Origin: Nostoc sp. CHAB 5844
GTDB lineage: Bacteria > Cyanobacteriota > Cyanobacteriia > Cyanobacteriales > Nostocaceae
Assembly (NCBI RefSeq): GCF_020829595.1
Contig: NZ_JAIVFW010000035.1
Span: 1-64,000 of the forward strand
Direction of reading: 5' to 3'
DNA: 64,000 nucleotides
Part shown: positions 34,046 to 44,300 of the stretch, in pieces
How the letters are laid out: every line of letters starts with the position of its first letter
How positions within the stretch are numbered: position 1 is the stretch's first letter
Notes under the pieces: model-generated
What the model was told of the DNA's origin: nothing
Seen by the model: the letters and a program-made list of their open reading frames with translations, nothing else
Databases searched by the model: none
Made by a program: the position numbers and the translations under genes

Positions 34046-34389
34046 TTGATTTTCTCTATAGTAATTTTTCTATGCTGTTTTCTTTACTAATAATCATTTT
34101 CAGCAAAAATAACAGACTATCAATCAAAGTTTGCCGTTTTCTCTAAATGTGTAAAACGTGATGACAAATTTATAAATATCATGGATTATATATATAATTA
34201 TAAATCAAATAATAATTCTATATATTATTTAAAATTAATTAAAATATTACGCAAAAAGCAAAAAATTGCAATTTTTCAAAAAATACAAATTTAATTTGTA
34301 TTTTAAAAGGTTTCAGAACCCAACCTCAAGCTGTTGATTCCGAACTACGCAGGTAAATCAGCCAGGACTCATCGACAAAGCTGTACATC
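34046..34389. other. Very AT-rich gene-free stretch
   Basis: Long A/T runs, no ORF or repeat recognised. Upstream of both the methyltransferase (leftward) and the Uma2 gene (rightward). Confidence 0.5.
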
Positions 34390-34434
34390 TTGGTAGCATT
34401 GAGTCAAGTACCCGTCAGCAATGGAGCAAGGGCG

Positions 34435-35058
34435 ATGTACGCAACCATCACACAACCTCTGACTTTTGAAGAGTTTCTTGCCTGGGATGATGGTTCAGGC
34501 AGAGAATTTGAGCTATTGGATGGGATTCCTGTGCCATTATCAGAACCAAATGCCAATCATGAAGATTTGATCGAGCGACTGTGTGCTTACCTAGAAAATC
34601 ATTGCCAAGAAAACGATCTGCCTTACGTGTCTCGACAGTCCAAGCAGGTTCGCCTCAAAACGGCATCAGGAGAAAAGGAAAAAAGCCGCAAAGCCGATAT
34701 CGTCATATTTGCTAGGGAAGAATGGCAGCGGATGAAAACTAGCACTAGTTCTGCTGCTGCATATATTCCACCACCGGGAATCATTGAAGTCGTGAGTAAC
34801 AACTGGAAGGACGACTATCTGACAAAACTTGCTGAATATGAAGACTTGGGCGTTTTCGAGTACATAATTGTAGACTATGCTGCTTTTGGTGGAATTCGGT
34901 TTATTGGCTCTCCCAAGCAGCCGACCATTACAATATACCAACTTGAAGATGGAGAGTATTTACCCGCAAAGGTGTTTCGAGGACAGGATCAAATTGATTC
35001 TAAATTGTTTCCGAACATTCCGCTAACGGCTGAACAGATTTTTGCAATGAGTTGCTGA
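34435..35058 (+). CDS. Uma2-family (DUF820) endonuclease-like protein
   Basis: About 207 residues from the ATG at 34435 (MYATITQPLTFEEFLAWDDG), chosen because it matches the usual Uma2 N-terminus; an earlier in-frame start at 34390 adds 15 unrelated residues. The core shows FELLDGIPVPLSEP, RKADIVIFAREEW, PPPGIIEVVSNNWKDDYLTK and LAEYEDLGVFEYIIVDY, the D...E...K arrangement of this PD-(D/E)xK family. The C-terminus LFPNIPLTAEQIF is also typical. Unlike the copy at 30011 it has no repeats. Function unknown. Confidence 0.88.
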   Translation: MYATITQPLTFEEFLAWDDGSGREFELLDGIPVPLSEPNANHEDLIERLCAYLENHCQENDLPYVSRQSKQVRLKTASGEKEKSRKADIVIFAREEWQRMKTSTSSAAAYIPPPGIIEVVSNNWKDDYLTKLAEYEDLGVFEYIIVDYAAFGGIRFIGSPKQPTITIYQLEDGEYLPAKVFRGQDQIDSKLFPNIPLTAEQIFAMSC

Positions 35059-35156
35059 TTAAATTATCGTAGGTTTGCCCAAGCAGTAGATGAGCATTAA
35101 AATGGTTGAAATTAAATGCGATCGCTTGGCAAATAAATTTATTCTAATTAAAAATT

Positions 35157-35570
35157 TTACATTTTTCCAGTAATTTCATCTGGCATAGAATCAACTACAT
35201 TTTGATAAACTTCCATTGCCAATTTATACGCCTTCTTTAATTCTCCCAAGGTGGGGATGAAATCTTCTGTTACTTCCATCGGATAGCGATATGTTTGATT
35301 ATATTGACTAAGATAACCTGCTTCCTTTAAAAGAAGCGCAAATTCTGGCTTGAATTTACTAGCTAGTTTTACCAAAGTATTAATATTATGAGTATCTCCT
35401 GGATCATTATCATGAAATACGAGAAAGCCTTTAAGAGCTTTTTCTGCTCCTTGTTGACAATGATAAATAGCTATATCCGGTAATTCTTGAGCTAATTTTT
35501 GTGCTGCATTTAAATCACGTTGAGCTTTTTTCAACCAAAACTGCACCAAAATGCGTTTTGCCTTGTCCAT
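35157..35570 (-). CDS. HEPN-domain protein (toxin partner of MNT)
   Basis: A 137-residue four-helix HEPN protein: FWLKKAQRDLNAAQKLAQEL, IAIYHCQQGAEKALKGFLVF, DTHNINTLVKLASKF and YRYPMEVTEDFIPTL match the PF05168-type family. The start overlaps the end of the MNT gene by 56 bp, the usual MNT-HEPN order. HEPN partners in such pairs are RNases inhibited by MNT-mediated modification; the classical RxxxxH motif of HepT is not obvious here, so toxicity is uncertain. Confidence 0.85.
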   Translation of the reverse strand: MDKAKRILVQFWLKKAQRDLNAAQKLAQELPDIAIYHCQQGAEKALKGFLVFHDNDPGDTHNINTLVKLASKFKPEFALLLKEAGYLSQYNQTYRYPMEVTEDFIPTLGELKKAYKLAMEVYQNVVDSMPDEITGKM

Positions 35571-35889
35571 AAAGTAAATTACCTTGTTCTACAATTTTTC
35601 TGGTAAGAGATGCAGGAACTGTTTTAAATGTTTCTACATCTGTTCTAGTTTTTATCAAAACATCAACATCAATCATCAAGTCTTCAAGTGCATTGATTGC
35701 TTTCACTCCCCACTCAATACGGTTAAAGTTTGGTATGTTATCCGGCAAAATAACACATAAATCTAAATCACTGTATTGATGCGGAGTTCCCCAAGCATAA
35801 GAACCAAACAAGATAATTTCTTCAGGATTGAGTAACGCTACCAATCGACGGATGACTTCTGCAATGATTGAGTTTGTAATTTGTGTCAT
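35515..35889 (-). CDS. Minimal nucleotidyltransferase (MNT) antitoxin-like protein
   Basis: A 124-residue nucleotidyltransferase. GSYAWGTPHQYSDLDLCVIL (about 28-47) contains GSxxxG and SDxDL, the catalytic Asp pair of the MNT fold; VDVLIKTRTDVETF supplies the third Asp. In MntA-HepT pairs this enzyme AMPylates and silences the HEPN toxin. It overlaps the HEPN gene by 56 bp in another frame, so its last 18 residues share DNA with the partner's N-terminus, implying tight translational coupling. Confidence 0.88.
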   Translation of the reverse strand: MTQITNSIIAEVIRRLVALLNPEEIILFGSYAWGTPHQYSDLDLCVILPDNIPNFNRIEWGVKAINALEDLMIDVDVLIKTRTDVETFKTVPASLTRKIVEQGNLLYGQGKTHFGAVLVEKSST

Positions 35890-35979
35890 CTTACCTCTAC
35901 AACTTATTTAAAAATCTAGTTTTTACCTTTAGTTAATTAATAGCTTTACTCAGTATTTAATCAACCCAAAACTCCCGAT

Positions 35980-37551
35980 TCACAACACCAAAGTTTCCAT
36001 TTCATGTTGATACCATTGTTGTTCCACCCGTTCAGCTACTAAAGGTCTGATAATAAATTTAGGTGGACAACTATCTTGGACATCAACTCGCACACAGGAA
36101 TAAGGTAAGCGTGTTTGAGAACCATAACCATAGCGACCGACATAAAGCAGCGAATCTGCTACCTTGCGAGTTGGACTACCAGGAAGTTCGGTAAAAGTCT
36201 CCAGCAATTGGGTTCCCTCGTTACGCTGACGGCGGGGACGGCGACCACTACCACCAGAAACAATACAGGGGATATGAGAATCAGCATATCCTGTATCGGC
36301 TGTGCGGAGATATTCTAAACAGTGGGCGTGGCCGTTGAAGATTAAATCAACCATGGGACGGTCTTGTGCAAAGGAACCAAGAGTTTCTTTTACCTGTTCC
36401 AAAACCCAACGCAGACGATGACGCACTGCTAAAGTTTGTGCTTGACTCCACTTTGTGGCTTCGGTGACGTAGGGGGGATGGTGAAAAAAGAGAATTCGTC
36501 CTCGAACTTCTGAGGTATGCCAAGATTCAATGAGTCTGTCGCGCAACCATTCTAGTTGTTCAAAATCAATTGTTGGCGGTTGGTGGGATGACAATTGTTT
36601 TTCAATATCAATTTTGACTTCGTTGATTTGGTCTAATTTGGCACTAAGGTCATCAAGTTGTTCCGCATCTGTTGGGTTATCAGGATTGAGGCGATCGCTT
36701 ATTGTCAAAATCTGCTCTTCTTGTTTGTCTATTTCCTGGAGTCGCTTTTGCAATTCTCGACGGTAAATTTCTCCCGCTTGCGTTGTCGGTAAAGGCGATG
36801 GTGTATTAAATGTATTGGAATCAAGAGCGAAAAAATCTATACCACCATACCGAAATGTATAGTAACGATTGGGTACACGGGTAAACTCTCCTGGAATGTA
36901 TCGCAAACAGCGACCAGCGTCAGTTTTTCCGGTATAGTACTGGTCTAAATGATCTTGCAACGCTGCTTGTGAATTAATAGCTGCTAGATAATCTAGGAAG
37001 GCACGTGCATAAGCATCGCCTTGATTAGAACCATGCCAACCAATTTCAAAATCCTTGTAACGCAGCATTCGCCGTAGTCGTAACGTACTGCCTGTGATTA
37101 AACGATACATAAACGGCACATCATAGTAATCATGATTGCCTAGAACTGGTAAAAAAGGTACGTTAAAAATCATGCGATCGTAGGCAATATTCTTGGGGTT
37201 CTCGCCACCCATTAAAAACTCGCGGTAAGGTTCAATAAAATTGGCTGGGTAATATTCATGGGAACCTACGACATAAATGACATCACCAGTATGCAGGACA
37301 AAACGGCAATCATCCCTATGAGCCAACATTAATTGGGCTACTTCTCGTTGCGGGTGGTGTCCGTAATGAGATTTTGTACCGCTATCCCCAATCACCAGAA
37401 ACGAAAATTCAGGAGTCTCATCTTTGCCATCATCGATCACCATACTGGTTTGATCGATACCGCGCTGCATAATACTGGTATGTCTCCACCGTACCCGCTC
37501 CTTCATTTTTTGAATTTTCACGGGAATTGGTGGTTCAGAAATCAATCTCAT
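35980..37551 (-). CDS. Calcineurin-like metallophosphoesterase
   Basis: A 523-residue protein with all five metallophosphatase motifs: FLVIGDSGTKSHYG (GDxx), VLHTGDVIYVVGS (GDxxY), LPVLGNHDYYD (GNHD), ILFFHHPPY and DLIFNGHAHCLEY (GHxH). An insertion of about 80 residues (LNPDNPTDAEQLDDLSAKLD and neighbours) forms a coiled coil inside the domain. No signal peptide is seen, so it is cytosolic as drawn. Substrate unknown; the layout resembles purple acid phosphatase-like or phosphodiesterase relatives. Downstream of a hypothetical exported protein in the same direction (56-bp gap). Confidence 0.88.
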   Translation of the reverse strand: MRLISEPPIPVKIQKMKERVRWRHTSIMQRGIDQTSMVIDDGKDETPEFSFLVIGDSGTKSHYGHHPQREVAQLMLAHRDDCRFVLHTGDVIYVVGSHEYYPANFIEPYREFLMGGENPKNIAYDRMIFNVPFLPVLGNHDYYDVPFMYRLITGSTLRLRRMLRYKDFEIGWHGSNQGDAYARAFLDYLAAINSQAALQDHLDQYYTGKTDAGRCLRYIPGEFTRVPNRYYTFRYGGIDFFALDSNTFNTPSPLPTTQAGEIYRRELQKRLQEIDKQEEQILTISDRLNPDNPTDAEQLDDLSAKLDQINEVKIDIEKQLSSHQPPTIDFEQLEWLRDRLIESWHTSEVRGRILFFHHPPYVTEATKWSQAQTLAVRHRLRWVLEQVKETLGSFAQDRPMVDLIFNGHAHCLEYLRTADTGYADSHIPCIVSGGSGRRPRRQRNEGTQLLETFTELPGSPTRKVADSLLYVGRYGYGSQTRLPYSCVRVDVQDSCPPKFIIRPLVAERVEQQWYQHEMETLVL

Positions 37552-37607
37552 ACTTTAACAATGCTTTCCTACCGCATCCCAATTGTAGCGAGTTCAGTAA
37601 TTAATCA

Positions 37608-38192
37608 CTATTGCTCACCACTATCAATTTGACGCTTAGTAAGCTTGACTTTAATTGTCATTTTTCCTGGAGATGCAAACTGCATCTCCTCTACATACAA
37701 AATTTCGTCGGCTTCTAAGGGTGGAATAGGATCTTCTTTTGTTTCATTTACCATTTTTGTCAGGTCTACAGTAGCTTGTCCAACTTTGGCATCAAGTAAG
37801 ACAAAAGCATCTAATGGAACACCTGTCAAAGTTATTTTTGAGCCTCGCATTACAGTTCCTGTTCCTATGCCACCATCTATATCTTGCTTAAAGGTTATTT
37901 GCTGAATCTGGTAAATTGGCAGTGAACGAGAATCACTACTACTGAGTGAAACCGTTATTATTTTGTTTTTTGAGTCAAATACTGTTAATCTTCCTGTTAA
38001 AGAACTCTGATCCTTTAGCTTAAAATCTGCAAGATTAAATAATACTTGATAAACATGAGGATGATTGATTACATTCTGACCATGAGCTATTTCAACAATC
38101 GGCGCTAATGTTATGACATTGTTTAATATTCCAGCTACAGCAATGAGTAACATCAAGCTGAGTATAGTAGATAAATCTTTCATACTTAGCAA
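37608..38192 (-). CDS. Exported hypothetical protein
   Basis: 194 residues with a signal peptide or N-terminal anchor (DLSTILSLMLLIAVAGILNN). The mature part is beta-rich (LTGRLTVFDSKNKIITVSLS; GSKITLTGVPLDAFVLLDAK) and ends with a charged MTIKVKLTKRQIDSGEQ. Met4 (MKDLS) may be the true start. It precedes the metallophosphoesterase in the same direction, so the two may be one unit. No family recognised. Confidence 0.65.
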   Translation of the reverse strand: MLSMKDLSTILSLMLLIAVAGILNNVITLAPIVEIAHGQNVINHPHVYQVLFNLADFKLKDQSSLTGRLTVFDSKNKIITVSLSSSDSRSLPIYQIQQITFKQDIDGGIGTGTVMRGSKITLTGVPLDAFVLLDAKVGQATVDLTKMVNETKEDPIPPLEADEILYVEEMQFASPGKMTIKVKLTKRQIDSGEQ

Positions 38193-38462
38193 TAAACCTC
38201 ACACAATCTTGTGTAATTCTTACTTCTCGACTAATTTGCAAAACAAAAGCATCTATGTTTACAGATGTTTTTAGGTAATTAAACCATCCTGTAATGGCGC
38301 AATTCTGGTGTTACCACGAAGGGTTATGAATGAAATAGATCAAAACCTGTGTAATTTGAATAAATAACTTCTTTGAAATTTTTTTTGTTCAAATCTAACA
38401 GAATTAAACCAAAATTTTTGTAAATTTATTTATAACCAAGCTTAGGGCATTTATTACTAATC

Positions 38463-39311
38463 ATGTCCTCAGATCCTCAAAATTCTGTCCACACTAATTT
38501 TCTTAGTAGTTTCGTTAGTCTTCTGGGTATATTTAGTATTTTTCTTTACTTTCTTGGCTGGATATATCGCTGGGCTTACTTTGGATTTTTTCAAATAGAA
38601 ATTAATTATTTAAATTTTCCCATAGAATCATTTTTTATTGTACCTGTCCAAGCTATTTTGGGAGATTTTTGGATATTTATTCGAGCAAATTTAGTTTTAA
38701 TAGCGACTGTTGTCTTAATTAAATTAACTTATTGGTTAATTAGTTCTCCCAAGGTAAGTAATTTACCTAATATTTCGCAGTTATCAATTAACAAATTTGT
38801 GCAAAGACTGCATGCTTTTTGGGGGTTTAAGTCATTGCGTTCCTTTATGGAATTTTTACCTCTACCTTTACGTCATGAAATTGTTGCTGTTGCTTGGATT
38901 TTAGCTGCTTTATTTTGGTTGGGGCGCTGGCAAGGTGAAGCTGATGCTTACCGCGATGCAGTTAATGCAACTTCTACAAGACCGATCGCAACTTTAGTTA
39001 GCCCCAGTGATAAGATGGCTTTGGGACGCAACCTGGATGATTTGTTAATTAATCCGCCTTTGAAAGGTTTCCGCATTATTGGAGATGTAGAGCAGTTTAG
39101 GCAAATTTTTGGTCGAGAAATAAACGATACAACAAACCCCAAGCAACTTCTTGTTTGGCGCTTGCTGATAGAGAACGACAACTGGGTGTATCTTTTTCCA
39201 GCAATGTCACGAAAAGCAAAACCAAATCAAAGCCCTCCTGTATTGGCAGTCAACAAGGGTGATGGTCAAGTTCAGTTACTTATTCTCAGCCGTCCTAGAA
39301 TTTTACCTTAG
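38463..39311 (+). CDS. Membrane protein of unknown function
   Basis: 282 residues. Two N-terminal membrane segments (FVSLLGIFSIFLYFLGWIY and FIRANLVLIATVVLIKLTYW) and a third at about 140-155 (IVAVAWILAALFWLGRW) are followed by a soluble C-terminal domain of about 120 residues with a beta-rich pattern (LKGFRIIGDVEQF, LLVWRLLIENDNWVYLFPAM). The ATG at 38463 follows a weak purine stretch. No family or catalytic motif recognised. A perfect hairpin lies about 80 bases after the stop. Confidence 0.65.
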   Translation: MSSDPQNSVHTNFLSSFVSLLGIFSIFLYFLGWIYRWAYFGFFQIEINYLNFPIESFFIVPVQAILGDFWIFIRANLVLIATVVLIKLTYWLISSPKVSNLPNISQLSINKFVQRLHAFWGFKSLRSFMEFLPLPLRHEIVAVAWILAALFWLGRWQGEADAYRDAVNATSTRPIATLVSPSDKMALGRNLDDLLINPPLKGFRIIGDVEQFRQIFGREINDTTNPKQLLVWRLLIENDNWVYLFPAMSRKAKPNQSPPVLAVNKGDGQVQLLILSRPRILP

Positions 39312-39393
39312 CTATTCGCAGCACAGTTTTACCGCAGAAATATCTACAGCATTCAACACTTTGTCAAGACAAGTTGACGGTAATAAACTAAAT

Positions 39394-39424
39394 CATTTAA
39401 CTTAACTTTTTGTTAAGTTAAATG
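39394..39424 (+). terminator. Hairpin after the membrane protein
   Basis: Perfect 13-bp arms CATTTAACTTAAC / GTTAAGTTAAATG with a five-T loop. Confidence 0.6.
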
Positions 39425-40027
39425 GTTATTTATAAAGTAAATATTAAGTGAGTAGGCAAAAAGTGGCGTGGATTTTCCTCCTACTTTATTGCCATTGTGT
39501 TACGTCTTTGCTATTACGCACCCTGTTATGTGGCGGTGCGTTAGGCGCACAAATGAAGTTTTTTGTGACAAACCATCTTGAAATAAGTCAGTCGGTGGGA
39601 AATAATACAACGATGTTAAGAAAGATAAATAAGGCTAAAACACTGTTTCTTCCTGCTTTATCCCAACTACAAATATTTATGCTCTAAGTATCTTACTTGT
39701 CTGTTACTAATCTTGAGAATGAAAATATGTACAAGCAAGTTGTAACTGAATTATAGTAGTCATACGGAAGAACACACAACCACAGATGGGTAAGTAACAC
39801 TAACATCCAAAAAACTGTAGTTTATTACTGATGAGATAGTTTATTTGTAGGCTTTCGCAGCAGGGAGAAACAAAATTAACTGACTCAAGCAACCTCAGCG
39901 TTTCACAGAAAATACTGAAACATTGTCAAAAAGACTAGATGAAATTTTGCATTTTGCATAGATCTGCGAAATTCAACCTATCTATGTTGTATGAACATAC
40001 AGTAAAGCCCCATTGAAGGGATTGACT
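39425..40027. other. 600-bp gene-free stretch
   Basis: A short GTG-initiated frame (39448-39687) overlaps a GC-rich palindromic scrap (GGCGGTGCGTTAGGCGCAC) and is not convincing. The last 100 bases should hold the DUF928 promoter. Nothing else is recognised. Confidence 0.5.
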
Positions 40028-40984
40028 ATGAAACCGTTTTTCCTGGTAAGATGCCTCTGTGTTACCTTAATACTTGGTTCTCTATTACCTGTTAGCTCAA
40101 ATAAAGTAGAAGCCGTGCCTTCCTACTTAGCTCAAGCTCAGTCTAACTACAACAAGTATATGCAGTTGGGTTACAGCGCCACCCGTCAGCGTAATTACTC
40201 AGCCGCTTTAAATTATTTTAAACAAGCACTTCAGGAAAGACCAGGCGATCGCTATGCTACTACAGCGGTAAGCAATATCCAAATTTATATATCGCGCAAT
40301 CGCCGCAGTGGTAATCAGGGTAAAACCTACGTTACATACATTCCCACAAATTTGGGCAAACCCATGCGGCAAATACCCGGAGGAACCCGTGGCCCTGGAG
40401 TTCGTCTCAGCGAAAATGGTACAGCTTGCATTCAAGGAAAAAAACCCTTAACAGCACTGACACCAGTCTTTGATTTGCAAAAAACAACCGCTGCTCATCC
40501 GACGTTCTTCTTTTATGTACCGCAAACATCTGCACCAGTGATGGAACTGGTTTTGTCAGATGATCAAGACAATGTTGTGTATCAACAGACCTTGCCAACA
40601 CCAACTAAAGCTGGTATTGTCAGCCTGAACTTGCCAGAAAAACCAAATGTGCCAAGTTTAAAAGTTGGTCAAACTTATCAATGGGACTTTTCTGTCATTT
40701 GCGATCGCCGCGATCGGGAACTAGACTATGTAGTTTCCGGTTCAATTGAACGTATTGCCCCTGATGCCACACTCATGACGGAATTAGAGAAACTTAAACC
40801 AGAAGAGCAAGCGGCAATTTACGCATTATCTGGATTTTGGGAAGATTCTTTAGCAATTCTCAGTGAACTGCGTAAATCTAACCCTAACGATCTGACAATT
40901 AAGAATGATTGGGAAGATTTATTACGCTCTGGAGGCTTAGAAGAAATTACTCAAGAACCTCTGGTATCTTGCTGCACAATATAG
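40028..40984 (+). CDS. Exported TPR-DUF928 protein
   Basis: About 318 residues from the ATG at 40028, chosen over the TTG at 40013 because GAAGGGA sits seven bases upstream and the signal peptide then starts MKPFFLVRCLCVTLILGSLL. One TPR-like unit (YSATRQRNYSAALNYFKQAL) is followed by a DUF928 domain: FDLQKTTAAHPTFFFYVPQT, TPTKAGIVSLNLPEK and GQTYQWDFSVICDRRDREL. The C-terminus is helical (LEKLKPEEQAAIYALSGFWE). DUF928 proteins often occur beside CHASE2 proteins in cyanobacteria; here a CHASE2 kinase is 7.6 kb downstream. Periplasmic location inferred, function unknown. Confidence 0.85.
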   Translation: MKPFFLVRCLCVTLILGSLLPVSSNKVEAVPSYLAQAQSNYNKYMQLGYSATRQRNYSAALNYFKQALQERPGDRYATTAVSNIQIYISRNRRSGNQGKTYVTYIPTNLGKPMRQIPGGTRGPGVRLSENGTACIQGKKPLTALTPVFDLQKTTAAHPTFFFYVPQTSAPVMELVLSDDQDNVVYQQTLPTPTKAGIVSLNLPEKPNVPSLKVGQTYQWDFSVICDRRDRELDYVVSGSIERIAPDATLMTELEKLKPEEQAAIYALSGFWEDSLAILSELRKSNPNDLTIKNDWEDLLRSGGLEEITQEPLVSCCTI

Positions 40985-41371
40985 TAGATAGTAGTCCTCT
41001 ACTGGTAAAAATTAGCTCATCATCGATAGGCAGAAACTTTACCGTGGTGAAACAATGATTAAGAAAAACTTTTAATTTACCTCAAACAAAATCTTATAAC
41101 ATCATACGTACGTGTAACAGGAGTAATAATAGTAAACAAACTTCAACAATAGCAAGGTAATCAATTTGTATAATCACTAGACTTCAACCAAAATTACAAG
41201 CAATCAAATATCAAGTTGCTTGTGAAGCTACACTTCCTTGTGTTTTAGACAAACTTTTCACCTCTTGGCTCACAAGAAGTAGCTGGTAGTTTTTGATGAA
41301 CTTTAACTTAGTCTAGAGAAGTTTATCCACTATTACTTAGTAAAACTCTAACGCTATAGCAACTGCAAACA
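40985..41371. other. Intergenic region before the FHA redox genes
   Basis: 387 AT-rich bases. Likely promoter region for the 1111-residue protein; no operator or RNA element recognised. Confidence 0.5.
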
Positions 41372-44300
41372 ATGATTAGTCAAGTCTCAGAAAACAAGAT
41401 GCATGTCGTCAGGTGGCTGCTTGCTATCGGCTGGCTGACATTAATTTTTTCTTTATTTTATGATCCGCTTTCGGTTTGGCTAACAGACCCAAGCAATACA
41501 ATGAGTCCCTTTCATCTCCATCCGGAGAGGTATCTCGATCCGGTTGATTGTGTGAAAGTTCAGGGCGTATGTTTACCAGAACAGCCCTATCCGATGGGAG
41601 CGCGGATCTTCTGGGCAATGGTATTGCCCATCGGGATCATGATTCTAGTGTTATTTGGGCATGAATTTTGGCGGCGGATTTGTCCGTTGTATTTTTTCTC
41701 CCAAATTCCCCGCGCCTTGGGGATACAGCGCAAGCGCAAAGTCGTTAACCCAGAAACAGGCAATATTCGTTACGAACTAGCAAGTGTGGAAAAGGAATCT
41801 TGGTTAGGGCGCAATTACCTATTCATGCAAATGTTCCTTTTCTACGTGGGATTGAACGTTCGGCTTTTGTTTGTGAACAGCGATCGCACCGCAATGGCTT
41901 TGTTTTTGCTGTTCACCATCGCTTCTTCAATTGCCGTGGGCTATCTCTTCAAAGGTAGAAGTTGGTGTCAATACTTCTGCCCAATGGCTCCCGTGCAAAT
42001 GTTTTACACAGGCCCTAGAGGATTGTTAGGCAGTGATGCTCACCTGAAACCGCCCCAAAGTATCACTCAATCCATGTGTCGGACTGTAGATACCAGCGGC
42101 AAAGAAAAAAGTGCTTGCGTTAGCTGTCAATCTCCTTGCATCGACATTGACTCAGAACGCTCCTACTGGGAGGGAATCACCAGACCAGACCAAAAAGTAG
42201 TGTTCTACACATATTTTGGGCTAATGTTTGGGTTCTACTTTTATTACTTCTTGTACGCAGGCAACTGGGAATACTACTACTCAGGATCTTGGACACATGA
42301 AGAAGGGCAGTTAAGCACTTTACTCAACCCAGGTTTTTACATCTTTGAGCAGAAAATTCCCATTCCGAAAATTATTGCAGCTCCAATTACCCTCGCTGTA
42401 TGTGCAGGTGTGAGCTACTTGATTTGTCTGAGCCTAGAAAAAGCTTATCGAGCCTTCCTCAAGCGCAGAGGCAGAAATATCAGCGAAGAAGATATTCTAC
42501 ACGTTTGCTTTGTTTTGTGTACATTTGTCTCCTTCAACGTCTTCTTCATGTTTGGCGGTCGCCCCAACATCAGTTTGTTTCCCACATGGGGGATTTTAGT
42601 ACTTAACGGCATCGTCGTTTTAGTTAGTAGCTTGTGGTTGCACAGAAGTTTAGGCCGCAGCAGAGATAATTATTCGCGTGAGAGTTTGGCTAGTAGCTTG
42701 CGTCGTCAGTTGAACAAACTAGCAGTGGATTGGAGCAAATTCCTGGAAGGGCGATCGCTCCAAGACCTACTGCCCAACGAAGTGTATGTTCTAGCTAAAG
42801 TACTACCTGGTTTTAGCCGTGCCGACAGACTCCGAGTATATAAAGGCGTATTGCAAGAATCCCTACAAGAAGGTAACGTTCAATCTGCCGACAGCTTAGA
42901 AGTTCTCAAAGATGTCCGCAAAGAATTGAACGTCACCGACGAAGAGCATTACTCCGTCCTAACAGAACTAGGAGTTGAAGACCCCTCCCTACTCGATCCC
43001 CAAAGACAACTCAGCCGCGAAAACCAACTGCGGATTGATAGCTATCGCCGCGCTCTTGAATTAGTCATTCAAGAACTAGTAGAAACAGGTACTCCCTTAT
43101 CAGATGCCTTCGAGCGTAAGCAAAAGCAAATCATGAGCTTGCGGCAAGAATATGCCATCACCTCTGCCGAACAAGAACAAGTCTTGGCAGAAATGTTTAA
43201 CCAAGATGGTGCATTGCTAAGGACGGCGGAACAGCTATTATCTCAACTGCAAGATTTAGCTGTGCGCTATCAAGCACTGCAAAACTTAGTTTCTAACCCG
43301 CATGCACCTGTTTACGTCTTACTGCGACAAGCAGTTCAAGAAAAACAGAAACTGATTGTCACTCAGTTACTCAGCATCCTAGAAATTTTAGGAGATACTC
43401 CAGAAGCGATCGACATAGCCCGTTCTATAGGCGTACTAGCAGCAAATATCTTGGGAGAAATTCTCCGGTCTAATGAAGAGCAGTCGAAATGGATGTCTCG
43501 TCTCAGCATGAGAGTCATCTCTTCTTTACGCCAAGCAAAAGATCTAGTAACTCAGTCAGTTCCTTTGTCCACAAACATCAATCCTGGAGTTGCCGATACG
43601 CAAATCGACGCTCCTATGACCAATTCCACGCGGAATTCTGCGCCAACCAACTCTACTTGGAGTTCGATAGTCGCGCCCACCCAAATACCAGAACCGGCAT
43701 TACGTTCTGATGTGATTATTGATGTCTTAATGCAACTGTTGCAGGATATTGATCCCTTAGTCCAAGCTGCCAGTCTTTATGCGTTACATCAAATTGATCC
43801 CAGCCTCGGCTTCCAGCAAGCTCGTCAGTTGTTAGATACAAAGACCACGAAAGATCCTCTGGTTCTCGAAACAGCCGAACGCATTGTAGGCCAAGGGCAG
43901 AAGCATAGAAACAACTCAGTACCGACCATGATTGCTCAAATCAAAATCATGGGCCGTGTGGAACGAAGAGTGTTTCAACAACCAACAATTCGCGTTGGAC
44001 GTGAAGTTGGCAACGACATCATCATTTCCGATAACCGCGTTTCTCGTCAACACGCCATCTTCTATCTAGATGAAAAAGGCGTAAGCGTCAAAGATTTAGG
44101 TAGCAGCAATGGTCTACGAATTGGCAAGACGCAAATCCTTGACCAACAAACACAACTTAAACAAGGTGATGTTGTCCGCTTCAGTAGTGGTGACGACATA
44201 GTGATCCTGGTGCAGTGGGAAATGCAAGCTCAACAAGGAGACACCCTCGCTGAAGCTTTAGGAACCTTAGAAAAGTTGTTATGGCTGTATAAGAGCAGTT

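Noticed and set aside
39448-39687. 79-codon GTG-started frame
   Set aside because: Overlaps a GC-rich palindromic scrap and shows no coherent protein features.
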